Assembly: GCF_003966155.1 (NCBI RefSeq)
Contig: NZ_RXNS01000007.1
Coordinates: 124,001 to 188,000 of the forward strand
Direction: 5' to 3'
From: Halomonas nitroreducens
GTDB taxonomy: Bacteria > Pseudomonadota > Gammaproteobacteria > Pseudomonadales > Halomonadaceae
Length of the DNA stretch: 64,000 bases
In this document: positions 23,930-32,215 of the stretch, piece after piece
Layout: every line of letters begins with the position of its first letter
Position numbering within the stretch: the first letter of the stretch is position 1
Position numbers and translations under genes: made by a program
The notes under the pieces: generated by a model
What the model saw: only the letters and a program-made list of their open reading frames with translations
Told to the model about the DNA's origin: nothing
Database searches by the model: none

Positions 23930-25686
23930 GCAGGACTCCTTTCATCGGCGGTATGGGCGGCCGCGTGCGGTGCGGCCTGGCGTGCCAGCAGGGCGTCATC
24001 GCACCTGGGGCAGAATTCATGCTCCCCGGCCAGGTAGCCGTGGACCGGGCAGATCGAGAAGGTCGGGGTGACGGTCAGGTAGGGGAGCCGGAAGCGTGAC
24101 AGGGCCGTGTGGACCAGTCTCTTGCAGGCCTCTGCGCTGGAGAGCCTCTCGCGCATGTAGAGGTGCAGGACGGTGCCCCCCGTGTAGCGGGTCTGCAGCG
24201 GATCCTGGTGGATCAGTGCCTCGAAGGGGTCATCGGTGTGGCCCACCGGCAACTGGCTCGAGTTGGTGTAGTAGGGCGCCTCCGGTGGACCTGCCTGGAG
24301 GATGCCCGGGTAGCGCCGGGCGTCCTCCCGGGCGAAGCGGTGAGTGGTGCCCTCGGCAGGCGTGGCCTCGAGGTTGTAGAGGTGGCCGGTATCCTCCTGG
24401 AAGTCGCGCATCCGCTCGCGCACGTGATCGAGCACCGCCAGGGCCAGCTGCTGGCCTTCCGGGTCGGCGATGTCGTGGGTGTCCTCGCTGAAGTTGCGCA
24501 CCATCTCGTTGAGGCCGTTCACGCCCAGGGTGGAGAAGTGATTGCGCAGCGTACCCAGGTAGCGGCGGCTGAAGGGGTAGAGGCCGGCGTCCATCCAGTG
24601 CTGGATGCACTGTCGCTTGATCTCCAGGCTGTCGCGGCCCAGGGCCAGCAGGCGGTCGAGCTCAGCGAACAGGCCGCCTCGGTCACCGGCGAAGCGGTGA
24701 CCGAGGCGGGCGCAGTTGATCGTCACCACGCCCAGCGAGCCGGTCTGCTCGGCGCTGCCGAACAGGCCGTTGCCGCGCTTGAGCAGTTCGCTCAGGTCGA
24801 GCTGCAGCCGGCAGCACATGGAGCGCACCATGTGCGGCTCCAGGTCGGAGTTGAGGAAGTTCTGGAAATAGGGCAACCCGTACTTGGCGGTCAGGGCGAA
24901 GAGCCGCTCGGCGTTGTCGCTGTCCCAGTCGAAGTCGGCGGTGATGTTGTAGGTGGGGATCGGGAAGGTGAAGACCCGCCCCTGGCGATCGCCGGCCTCC
25001 ATTACCTCCAGGTAGGCGCGGTTGAGCAGGTCCATCTCGGCCTGCAGCTCACCGTAGGTGAAGGGCTGCTCCTCGCCGCCGATGATCGGCACCTGGTCGC
25101 GCAGGTCCGCCGGGCAGACCCAGTCGAAGGTCAGGTTGGTGAAGGGCGTCTGACTGCCCCAGCGGGAAGGCACGTTGAGGTTGTAGATGAATTCCTGCAC
25201 GGCCTGGCGGACCGCCGGGTAGTCCAGGCCGTCCTTGCGTACATAGGCGGCCAGGTAGGTATCGAAGGAACTGAAGGCCTGGGCGCCGGCCCACTCGTTC
25301 TGCAGGGTGCCGAGGAAGTTGACCATCTGCCCCAGGGCGCTTGAAAGGTGGCGTGGCGGCGTGCTTTCCGCCCGGTCGGGCACGCCGTTGAAGCCCTCGG
25401 CGAGCAGCGTGCGCAGCGACCAGCCGGCGCAGTAACCGCACAGCATGTCCAGGTCGTGGATGTGCAGGTCACCCTCGCGGTGCGCCGTGCCCACCGTGTC
25501 GGGATAGACCTCGTCGAGCCAGTAGTTGGCGATCAGCTTGCCGGCGGCATTGAGGATCAGGCCGCCCAGGGAGTAGCCCTGATTGGCGTTGGCGTGCACC
25601 CGCCAGTCGGCGCGCTCCAGGTATTCGTCGACCGTGGCGGCCACCTCGATGCCGCTCCGGCGAGTCTCGCGGGCTTGGCTCGTCAT
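23926..25686 (-). CDS. nrdD: NrdD, class III anaerobic ribonucleotide reductase, catalytic part
   Basis: A 586-residue oxygen-sensitive reductase making dNTPs from NTPs. It has the barrel Cys motif CGYCAGWS, CRLQLDLSEL, and the Zn site SICPVHGYLAGEHEFCPRC near the end. Two parts of a typical NrdD are missing: the N-terminal ATP-cone and the C-terminal glycyl-radical domain, the latter supplied by the next ORF. The ATG at 25686 starts a normal N-terminus; 15 extra residues from a further ATG are less likely. A partial FNR-like motif (7 of 10) lies at 25715-25728. I see nothing else in the 173-bp leader. Confidence 0.92.
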   Translation of the reverse strand: MTSQARETRRSGIEVAATVDEYLERADWRVHANANQGYSLGGLILNAAGKLIANYWLDEVYPDTVGTAHREGDLHIHDLDMLCGYCAGWSLRTLLAEGFNGVPDRAESTPPRHLSSALGQMVNFLGTLQNEWAGAQAFSSFDTYLAAYVRKDGLDYPAVRQAVQEFIYNLNVPSRWGSQTPFTNLTFDWVCPADLRDQVPIIGGEEQPFTYGELQAEMDLLNRAYLEVMEAGDRQGRVFTFPIPTYNITADFDWDSDNAERLFALTAKYGLPYFQNFLNSDLEPHMVRSMCCRLQLDLSELLKRGNGLFGSAEQTGSLGVVTINCARLGHRFAGDRGGLFAELDRLLALGRDSLEIKRQCIQHWMDAGLYPFSRRYLGTLRNHFSTLGVNGLNEMVRNFSEDTHDIADPEGQQLALAVLDHVRERMRDFQEDTGHLYNLEATPAEGTTHRFAREDARRYPGILQAGPPEAPYYTNSSQLPVGHTDDPFEALIHQDPLQTRYTGGTVLHLYMRERLSSAEACKRLVHTALSRFRLPYLTVTPTFSICPVHGYLAGEHEFCPRCDDALLARQAAPHAAAHTADERSPA

Positions 25687-25859
25687 CGTTTTCCCTATAT
25701 GTGGTATTTGGCGTCTATTCAAAATCAACATGTAGTGCGTAGGCTAGAAGAGGATCGGTCCGGGAGGAATGATCCAGGTCAGGGAAAACGAGAAGGGCAC
25801 CCGGCCGTCGTCTTCACGGCCGCCCGGCGAGAGAGCGGCGCCTGCCGCCGGGGAAGGGA

Positions 25860-26606
25860 TCAGTGACGCAGGGTGAGATGCGCGAAGTGCGGCCGCAGCC
25901 GGCGGGCCAGGGCCTCGAGGGCCGGCGTCGTGGGAGCGCCCGGGACCACCTCGCAATAGGTCGGGTCCTGGCAGCGCTCGGTGCGGGCGAGCTGGATGGC
26001 ATAGCGGCGCACGCCGCAGTCGGCCAGTGTCATCGCCAGGCGCTCCACGTCGGCCAGCTCGAAATCCCGCCAGTGCACCGTGGTACGGCACTCGAAGGCG
26101 ACCTCCCCGTCGAGCAGGGCCTCGAGGCTCCGAGCATGGCGGCGCCAGACCCCATCGCGGCCACCGATGCGGTCGAAGTCCGCGCCGCGGCCCTTGACGT
26201 CCAGGGCGACCCAGTCCAGCTGCGGCAGCAGCCGCGCCAGCCGCTCGGGGTAGGGGCCCGCCGTGTGCAGGCCCACCGCCAGCCCCAGGGTGCGGGCGTC
26301 CGCGATGGCCGCCGGCAGGTCGGCATGCAGGGTCGGCTCGCCGCCGCTGAACACCACCGCTTCCAGGCTGTCGAGACGGCTCTCCAGATAGTCCCGGACG
26401 GCGTCCCACTCGCCGGGCGCGCCGCGGCGAGGCGCCATCATCGTGCCGTTCTCGCAGTAGCCGCATTGCAGCGGGCAGCCCTGGAGGTAGACCACGGCGG
26501 CGCGGCGTCCCGGAAAGGCATCGGGGTCATGGGTGGTGAGTCCGGCCAGGGGCAGGTGCAGGGGCCGGGCCGGTTCGGCCTCGAGCTGCAGGGCGGGAAT
26601 CGTCAT
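25860..26606 (-). CDS. NrdG-type radical-SAM activating enzyme, copy 2
   Basis: A 248-residue paralog of the NrdG at 22995, with C44, C48, C51 in CPLQCGYC and GGEPTLH. The ATG at 26606 overlaps the ubiV stop (ATGA), so it is translated with ubiUV. Like copy 1 it ends in the LARRLRPHF...LTLRH pattern. It may be a second NrdD activase or may serve another glycyl-radical partner. Sequence alone does not separate the two, and the role is inferred from family and place, 173 bp before nrdD. Confidence 0.82.
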   Translation of the reverse strand: MTIPALQLEAEPARPLHLPLAGLTTHDPDAFPGRRAAVVYLQGCPLQCGYCENGTMMAPRRGAPGEWDAVRDYLESRLDSLEAVVFSGGEPTLHADLPAAIADARTLGLAVGLHTAGPYPERLARLLPQLDWVALDVKGRGADFDRIGGRDGVWRRHARSLEALLDGEVAFECRTTVHWRDFELADVERLAMTLADCGVRRYAIQLARTERCQDPTYCEVVPGAPTTPALEALARRLRPHFAHLTLRH

Positions 26607-27517
26607 GGGGCACTCTCCGGGTGATGGCTCATGCCGGGGTGGCCATGCCAGTAGCCGTCGCAGAGGCTGGCATCGACCAGGGTCAGCGGGTCGGGGGCCG
26701 TCAGCTCGCCGCGGCGGGCCGCCGCGAAGGCGCTCACGACCTCGGCCATGCCTTCGGGCCGGGGACTCAGCCGTGCCGTTGCCACCCCCATGGCCTGCAT
26801 GGTCGGGAGTTCGTGGCGCAGGTCCTGGCAGGCCCCCGACAGGGTCTGGATGCCGTTGAGGGTGAATACCTCCCGGGCTTCCTGGGAACGCAGCGCCAGG
26901 CCCTCGGGGTACTTCTGACAGACGAACTGGCAGCGATCCTTGGGCCGTCGGTGGCGGCGGGCGGTGAAACAGCGCGACGACCAGGCCAGCGGCAGGTGCC
27001 CGTAGGCGAATACCTCGCAGGGCGCGGCGACGCCATGGGCGCGGCAGTCGTCGAGCAGGGTCGAGAGTGCCTCCCGGGACATCTCCACCGGGGCCTGCCA
27101 GCCCTGCATGCCGGCGCGCACGAGCACCGCGATGGCCTGCCGGTTGTAGAGGTTGAGGGCGGCGCCGCCGACGAAGGGCAGGCCTCGGTCGGTAAGGCAC
27201 TGCAGGGCGCTCTGGTCGTTGGCCTCGATGACGAACTCGCCGTTGTCGCACAGCCGTCGCAGGTCGCGCAGGTCGGCCTCGGACTCGATCAGCGTCTGGG
27301 ACGCCAGGGTTACCCGCTTGCCGCTCTGGGCGAGTTCCCGGCCGATCCCCAGCCAGTCATCGAGCTTCATGTCGCGGCGTCGGGAGCACACGGCCTCGCC
27401 CAGGGTGACGGCATCCACGGGCCAGTCGGCGGCCTCCCGATAGAAGGCCTCGTAGTGTTCGCGGGTCCAGTAGAAGAGCACCGGGCCGAGGCTCAGTTCC
27501 AGGGTCGTGGCGGTCAT
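26603..27517 (-). CDS. ubiV: UbiV, Fe-S U32 protein for O2-independent ubiquinone hydroxylation
   Basis: A 304-residue U32-peptidase-family protein. C44, C183, C196 and C200 match the four cluster Cys of E. coli UbiV in spacing (13 then 4). UbiU-UbiV hydroxylates the ubiquinone ring without O2, using prephenate as the oxygen donor in E. coli. The ATG at 27517 has AGGAGG 4 nt upstream and lies 8 nt after ubiU. It overlaps the second nrdG. Confidence 0.92.
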   Translation of the reverse strand: MTATTLELSLGPVLFYWTREHYEAFYREAADWPVDAVTLGEAVCSRRRDMKLDDWLGIGRELAQSGKRVTLASQTLIESEADLRDLRRLCDNGEFVIEANDQSALQCLTDRGLPFVGGAALNLYNRQAIAVLVRAGMQGWQAPVEMSREALSTLLDDCRAHGVAAPCEVFAYGHLPLAWSSRCFTARRHRRPKDRCQFVCQKYPEGLALRSQEAREVFTLNGIQTLSGACQDLRHELPTMQAMGVATARLSPRPEGMAEVVSAFAAARRGELTAPDPLTLVDASLCDGYWHGHPGMSHHPESAP

Positions 27518-27525
27518 GGGGCCTC

Positions 27526-28521
27526 CTATTTCCAGCGCCGCTCGTAGGCGCCCAGGGTGGTAGTGGCGCCCTCGGAGAGCTCGCCGAGGCCGGCCAGCCA
27601 GGCCGGATCGGCATGGAAGCGCTCGGGGCTGCGGGCCAGGCGATCCAGGGCCTGGCGCCAGATGCCGGCCACCTTCGAGACATAGGCCGGGCTGCGCTGG
27701 CGGCCCTCGATCTTCACTGCGCTGATACCCAGCTCGGCGAGCTCCGGCAGCAGCTCCAGGGTATTGAGGCTGGTGGGTTCCTCGATGGCATGGTAGGTCT
27801 CGCCGCCGACCTCGAAGCGTCCCTTGCACAGGGTCGGGTAGCCGGCGCGCTCGTCCTCGCCATAGCGGTCGATCAGCACCCCGCCGAGCCGCGACTCCAG
27901 ACCCGCGGAGGTCTCTTCCCAGCGCACGTGGGCGGCCGGGGAACAGACGCCGCGGGTGTTGGGCGACTCGCCGGTGAGGTAGGACGACAGGTAGCAGCGC
28001 CCCTCGGCCATGATGCACAGGCTGCCGAAGGCGAAGACCTCCAGCTCCACGGGGCTCTGCTTCGCCAGGTCGCGAACCTGGGTGATCGACAGTACCCGCG
28101 GCAGCACGGCGCGCTTGATGCCGAAGTGGTCGTGGTAGAAGCGCAGCGCCTCATGGCTGGTGGCCGAGCCCTGCACGGAGAGATGGCGGGGCAGGTCCGG
28201 GTGGCGGCGAGCGGCATACTCCAGCAGGCCCATGTCGGCCAGGATCAGCGCATCGACGCCGAGCTCGGCGGCCTGGTCGACGGCGCTGGCCCACTGGGCC
28301 CAGCCGTCGGGCTGCGGATAGGTATTGATGGCGCAGAACACCCGCCGGCCGCGGTCCCGGGCATAGTCGATGCCGTCCCGGGCACGCCGGTCGGAGAAGT
28401 TGAGGCCGGCGAACTGGCGGGCATTGGTGGCGTTCTGGAAGCCGAAGTAGACGGCGTCGGCCCCCTCGTCCACGGCGCGCTTCAGGGCGGGCAGGTTGCC
28501 GGCAGGGCAGACGAGCTCCAT
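27526..28521 (-). CDS. ubiU: UbiU, Fe-S U32 protein for O2-independent ubiquinone hydroxylation
   Basis: A 331-residue U32-family protein starting MELVCPAGN. C169, C176, C193 and C232 fall at the same positions as the cluster ligands of E. coli UbiU. It forms a heterodimer with UbiV. It is the first gene of ubiU-ubiV-nrdG2, and a possible FNR-type box lies 58 nt upstream. Together with ubiT this gives a complete anaerobic ubiquinone hydroxylation set, which suits nitrate-to-N2 respiration fed by ubiquinol. Confidence 0.94.
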   Translation of the reverse strand: MELVCPAGNLPALKRAVDEGADAVYFGFQNATNARQFAGLNFSDRRARDGIDYARDRGRRVFCAINTYPQPDGWAQWASAVDQAAELGVDALILADMGLLEYAARRHPDLPRHLSVQGSATSHEALRFYHDHFGIKRAVLPRVLSITQVRDLAKQSPVELEVFAFGSLCIMAEGRCYLSSYLTGESPNTRGVCSPAAHVRWEETSAGLESRLGGVLIDRYGEDERAGYPTLCKGRFEVGGETYHAIEEPTSLNTLELLPELAELGISAVKIEGRQRSPAYVSKVAGIWRQALDRLARSPERFHADPAWLAGLGELSEGATTTLGAYERRWK

Positions 28522-28578
28522 GGCGGTCTCCAGGTGGTGAATACCCGACTATGCTAGTCGCCTATGGCCTCTCGCCCT

Positions 28579-28592
28579 TTGACTCGGGTCAG
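28579..28592 (-). promoter_or_regulatory. Possible FNR/Anr-type box for ubiU
   Basis: The minus strand reads CTGAC-CCGA-GTCAA, 8 of 10 to the FNR/Dnr pattern, 58 nt before the ubiU ATG. Confidence 0.35.
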
Positions 28593-28639
28593 GGCAGCGG
28601 CGGTGAGGCGGGCATTCGGCTGGTCGGGTTGCCAGGGTT

Positions 28640-29275
28640 TCATGAAGCCTCCTGGGAGGGCGGAGGGGCTTGGGAGGCCGCCAGGCACAAGGGGCAGGCA
28701 TCGGCCATCTCGCCGTGTCCCAGCCGCAGCCCCTTGTGGCCCGTGGCGATCTGCCGGTACAGCCGCTGATAGTCGGCGTGCGCCTCGGGCGGCGTGTCCA
28801 GGCAGACGCCCGCTCCCGGGGGCGCAAGCTCAGGCTCGGAGAACATGGCCTCGATCAGCGGAAAGATGCGGCGATCTTCCGTGTGCAGGTGATGGTGATA
28901 GAGCTCGCTGAAGGCACGGGCCAGGTGGAGGGTGTTGGCGTCCAGTTCCTCGTCGGCGGCCTCGTCGGCCAGTCGCCGTGACGTGGCCTCGAGCTCGCGG
29001 CCATAGGTGGCGATGCGACGGTGTTCCTCGCTCAGCACCTCGAGCAGGTCGTGGCTTTCCGGGTGGCGCTCGACCAGGCGCGCATATAGACGGTCTTCCA
29101 TGCCGTGGTGCCACTCCTCGGGCTGGCGGGTCAGGTAGTGGAAGAGGCACGCCAGGAGGCCATGGTCGGGGACCTCCCGGCAGGCGGCGATATGCAGCTG
29201 CCGGTCGAGGATGCACAGCAGGGCCGCATAGCGATGGTGATCGGCGTGCAGGCGTTCGAGCAGGATGGGCTTCAT
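28640..29275 (-). CDS. Hemerythrin-domain protein
   Basis: A 211-residue protein with a hemerythrin HHE fold (about residues 8-150): HADHHRY, EEWHHGMEDRLY, EEHRRI and HHLHTEDRRIFPLIE supply the di-iron ligands. A C-terminal part has CPLCL, a Cys pair not usual in the domain. It follows ytfE by 57 nt with GGGAGGT before its ATG, so it is probably co-expressed with it under NO. Roles in NO or O2 binding or in iron-centre repair are possible; none is shown. Confidence 0.85.
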   Translation of the reverse strand: MKPILLERLHADHHRYAALLCILDRQLHIAACREVPDHGLLACLFHYLTRQPEEWHHGMEDRLYARLVERHPESHDLLEVLSEEHRRIATYGRELEATSRRLADEAADEELDANTLHLARAFSELYHHHLHTEDRRIFPLIEAMFSEPELAPPGAGVCLDTPPEAHADYQRLYRQIATGHKGLRLGHGEMADACPLCLAASQAPPPSQEAS

Positions 29276-29332
29276 GATGACCTCCCTGGTGCCTGGCGGA
29301 CGCTCCGCCAGGCGTCTTGGCTGGGCGGAATC

Positions 29333-29989
29333 CTAGGCGGCGCGTTCGAACAGCAGGTTGTTCTCGAGGTGGATGTGCTGCATCAGGTCGTCGCGGAATT
29401 CGCCAAGCCCGGCGTAGAGGGCGCGCCAGGTGGTGCAGGCCCCCTCGGGCGCAGTGATGTCGTCGGTGAGCGCCATCAGCCGGTCGAGGTGCTCGCCATG
29501 GTCGTCGTGCTCGTGGCGCATCACCGCGATGGGGCCCCGGGCCTGGGCGCCGAGTCCCCGGCGCAGCATCGGAAAGAGAATCTGCTCCTCCTTCTGCATG
29601 TGGCTCTCCATCTCCTGGTGGATCCCGGTGAGCAGGTCCGCCAATCCATTGGGGCAGGTGTCGCGCTGGCCGTGCACCTGCTCCACCCGGCGAGCCATGC
29701 GCACCAGCTCCGGGAGCTGGCGGCGGTGGACGTCGTGATACCGCTCGAGGATATGATCGATCAGGGCGTCATCGCTGGCGACCTGCCAGTCGTGCTGTGC
29801 CTGGCGACCGGCGGGCAGCGCTTCCAGCTCGGCGACGAGAGCCTGCGGCACCAGCCCCACGCGTTCGGCGGCCTCGCGCAGGCTGAGTCGCCCGCCGCAA
29901 CAGAAGTCGATGCGGTGATCGTGGAAGACGCGGGTCGCGCCGGGCAGGGTCAGGGCGGTATGGCCGACGGTCTGGTCCAGAAGGTTCAT
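29333..29989 (-). CDS. ytfE: YtfE/RIC-type di-iron protein, Fe-S repair after NO damage
   Basis: A 218-residue protein with the N-terminal ScdA/RIC domain (HRIDFCCGG, residues about 26-34) and a hemerythrin-like domain with conserved His/Glu (ERYHDVHRRQLPEL, HMQKEEQILFP, RHEHDDHG, HIHLENNLLF). The family repairs iron-sulfur clusters or turns over NO. It corresponds in position to norA of Ralstonia, which NorR controls. It diverges from norR, with a sigma-54 promoter 38 nt upstream. Confidence 0.93.
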   Translation of the reverse strand: MNLLDQTVGHTALTLPGATRVFHDHRIDFCCGGRLSLREAAERVGLVPQALVAELEALPAGRQAQHDWQVASDDALIDHILERYHDVHRRQLPELVRMARRVEQVHGQRDTCPNGLADLLTGIHQEMESHMQKEEQILFPMLRRGLGAQARGPIAVMRHEHDDHGEHLDRLMALTDDITAPEGACTTWRALYAGLGEFRDDLMQHIHLENNLLFERAA

Positions 29990-30026
29990 GGCAAGGGCTC
30001 CATCGTTGGGAAGGGTTCCCAGTCAT

Positions 30027-30042
30027 AGCAAGCGGTGTGCCA
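30027..30042 (-). promoter_or_regulatory. Sigma-54 promoter (-24/-12) for ytfE
   Basis: The minus strand reads TGGCAC-ACCGC-TTGCT, a full match to TGGCAC-N5-TTGCW. It ends 38 nt before the ytfE ATG. A near-consensus IHF site (AATCAA-N4-CTG) lies at 30061-30073, between promoter and enhancer. Confidence 0.85.
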
Positions 30043-30083
30043 GGATGTTTTTTCCTTGAAAATCAATATACTGTGAATTCTTT

Positions 30084-30141
30084 GGTAAAAAGCACCCTGA
30101 TGGGTTATGGTGAAAATCACCATGTCGAGGTGATTGTCACC
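30084..30141. promoter_or_regulatory. Three NorR enhancer sites (GGT-N7-ACC)
   Basis: GGTAAAAAGCACC (30084-30096), GGTGAAAATCACC (30109-30121) and GGTGATTGTCACC (30129-30141). The last two are perfect palindromes 20 bp apart centre to centre. GGT-N7-ACC in three copies is the known NorR target in Ralstonia. They sit upstream of the ytfE sigma-54 promoter. The last abuts the norR start codon, which suggests autoregulation. Confidence 0.85.
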
Positions 30142-31668
30142 ATGCTGGATGTCGCGCTGGTGGCCGACCTGGTCACCGATCTGCCCAGTGCCGTTCGCCT
30201 GCAACGGCTGGCCCGCACCCTGCGGGAGCGCTTTCGTTGTGGGGCCGTCTGCCTGCTCCGCCTCCAGGAAGACGTGCTGGTGCCCGTGGCCGTGGACGGC
30301 CTGGTGCATGAGGCACTGGGGCGACGCTTCGAGGTGGCGCATCATCCGCGCCTGGCCGCCATCCTGGCCAGCCGTGCCTCCACGCTGTTCCCGCCCGACG
30401 CCGGGTTGCCCGACCCCTACGACGGCCTGATCGAACAGCAACCCGGGCAGCCGCTCCACGTCCATGACTGCATGGGCATCAGCCTGCACGTGGAAGGCGA
30501 GCCCTGGGGGGCCCTGACGCTGGACGCGCTGGAGGCCGGGACCTTCGGCGATGCCGACCGCGAGGCCCTGGAACGCGATGCCCTGCTGGTCGAGGCGGCG
30601 GTACGCGTGACCCGGCTGGAGCAGGAAGTGCGCGCCCTGCGCATGGCGCGTCAGGGAACGAATCCGCCCATCGAGGCGCCCGAGGCGAGCGAGATCCTCG
30701 GCCACAGCCCCGTGCTCCGCCGCCTCCTCCAGGAGCTGGATGTGGTGGCGGCGTCCGATCTGCCGGTACTGCTTACCGGGGAGACCGGCGTGGGCAAGGA
30801 ACTCTTCGCGCGCCGTCTCCACCAGCGCTCGCCCCGACGAGACGCGTCGCTGGTGCAGGTCAACTGTGCGGCGCTGCCGGAGTCGCTGGCCGAGAGCGAG
30901 CTGTTTGGCCATGTGCGGGGCGCCTTCTCGGGCGCCACGGCGGATCGCGCCGGACGCTTCGAGGCCGCGGAGGGGGGCACGCTCTTCCTCGACGAGGTGG
31001 GCGAGCTGCCGCCACCCGTCCAGGCCAAGCTGCTGCGCGCCCTGCAGGAAGGCGAGGTGCAGCGTCTGGGCGAGGACAGGCCGCGCCGGCTCGATGTACG
31101 CATCATCGCCGCCACCAATCGACAGCTGGCGGATGCGGTGCGGGAAGGCCACTTCCGTGCCGACCTCTACCATCGGCTGTCGGTCTACCCGGTGGTCATC
31201 CCGCCGCTGCGCGAGCGGGGCGGCGACGTGCTGGTACTGGCGGGACATTTCCTGGAGATCAATCGCGCCCGCCTGGGGGTGCGCAGCCTTCGGCTCTCGC
31301 CGCGATCCGAGGAGGCCCTGCTGGGCTATGCCTGGCCGGGCAATGTGCGTGAGCTGGAGCACGTCATCAGCCGTGCGGCAATCAAGGCCCTGGGGCAGGG
31401 AGCGCATCGCGACGAGATCATCACCCTGGAGCCGGAGGGACTCGACCTGCCCGTCCACCTGGAGGTCGATGCCGCCCTCCCTGCCGCTCCCTCGGGCGAA
31501 ACGCAAAGCCAGACGGTGACGCTGCGCGAGCAGGTGGAGCAGGCGCAGCGACGGGCGATCCGCGAGGCGCTGGCCGCTGGCGATGGACGCTGGGCGGCCG
31601 CCGCCCGGCACCTGGAGGTGGATCCCAGCAACCTGCACAAGCTGGCCCGTCGCCTGGGGCTCAAGTGA
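30142..31668 (+). CDS. norR: NorR, NO-responsive sigma-54 activator
   Basis: A 508-residue enhancer-binding protein. The N-terminal GAF domain keeps the residues that hold the NO-sensing iron in E. coli NorR (by alignment R70, Y93, D94, C110, D128). The AAA+ domain has Walker A GETGVGKE, a GAFSGA loop (Thr to Ser variant of GAFTGA) and GGTLFLDEVGEL. The C-terminus is a Fis-type helix-turn-helix (AARHLEVDPSNLHKLARRLG). The ATG at 30142 gives the family length; upstream in-frame codons would include its own operators. Confidence 0.94.
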   Translation: MLDVALVADLVTDLPSAVRLQRLARTLRERFRCGAVCLLRLQEDVLVPVAVDGLVHEALGRRFEVAHHPRLAAILASRASTLFPPDAGLPDPYDGLIEQQPGQPLHVHDCMGISLHVEGEPWGALTLDALEAGTFGDADREALERDALLVEAAVRVTRLEQEVRALRMARQGTNPPIEAPEASEILGHSPVLRRLLQELDVVAASDLPVLLTGETGVGKELFARRLHQRSPRRDASLVQVNCAALPESLAESELFGHVRGAFSGATADRAGRFEAAEGGTLFLDEVGELPPPVQAKLLRALQEGEVQRLGEDRPRRLDVRIIAATNRQLADAVREGHFRADLYHRLSVYPVVIPPLRERGGDVLVLAGHFLEINRARLGVRSLRLSPRSEEALLGYAWPGNVRELEHVISRAAIKALGQGAHRDEIITLEPEGLDLPVHLEVDAALPAAPSGETQSQTVTLREQVEQAQRRAIREALAAGDGRWAAAARHLEVDPSNLHKLARRLGLK

Positions 31669-31777
31669 CGAATGTCGCCATGAGCGCGGCGTCACGGCGA
31701 TATCGCCCGGGTGCTGTTCCCGGTGGGGGCTGTCGCGCTACCCTGACCAGATTGATCCCCCAGACCGAGGAGTCGTC

Positions 31778-32170
31778 ATGGCCATCCGTCACTTCACCGA
31801 TCTGCTCGAGGAGGCGCGTCGCCAGCCCGAGCCGCAGCGTCTGCTGCTCGTGCTGACTCGCGCCGAACTCCCGGACCAGCCGAGCGAGGCGCAGCGCACC
31901 CGCTTCGAAGCGGGAGAGGGCGGTGTGTTGACACCGGTGCTGTGCGTCGACAAGACGCCCGATGAACTCAGCGACATGGCCACCCTCGTCGAGGAAGCCC
32001 GCGAGACGGACGCCGACTGGGATATCTTGTTCGTCGGGGCCCTGGATGATCCCGGCAGGGAGGTCGACGTGGAGCCACACCTGCAGCGCATGGTGGAGTC
32101 GCTGAAGATGGGCAGTATCGATCGCTTCCTGGCCTTCGACCGCCAGGGTGAGGTGGTGAGCTTCCAGTGA
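31778..32170 (+). CDS. Conserved small protein of unknown function
   Basis: A 130-residue acidic cytoplasmic protein beginning MAIRHFTDLLEEARRQPEPQRLL, with one Cys. I recall relatives in pseudomonads carrying an unhelpful ribonucleotide-reductase-alpha label, but no RNR motif is visible and I would not use that name. GAGGAGTCG precedes the ATG. It lies between norR and hmp, which suggests but does not show a link to nitrosative stress. Confidence 0.7.
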   Translation: MAIRHFTDLLEEARRQPEPQRLLLVLTRAELPDQPSEAQRTRFEAGEGGVLTPVLCVDKTPDELSDMATLVEEARETDADWDILFVGALDDPGREVDVEPHLQRMVESLKMGSIDRFLAFDRQGEVVSFQ

Positions 32171-32215
32171 GGCCCGCGGCCCGGACGCAGGCGTCCGGGC
32201 CGATGAGTGACGTGC

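Noticed and set aside
31778..32170. Naming the 130-residue protein a ribonucleotide reductase subunit
   Set aside because: It has no RNR motif, and functional class II and III reductases are already present nearby.
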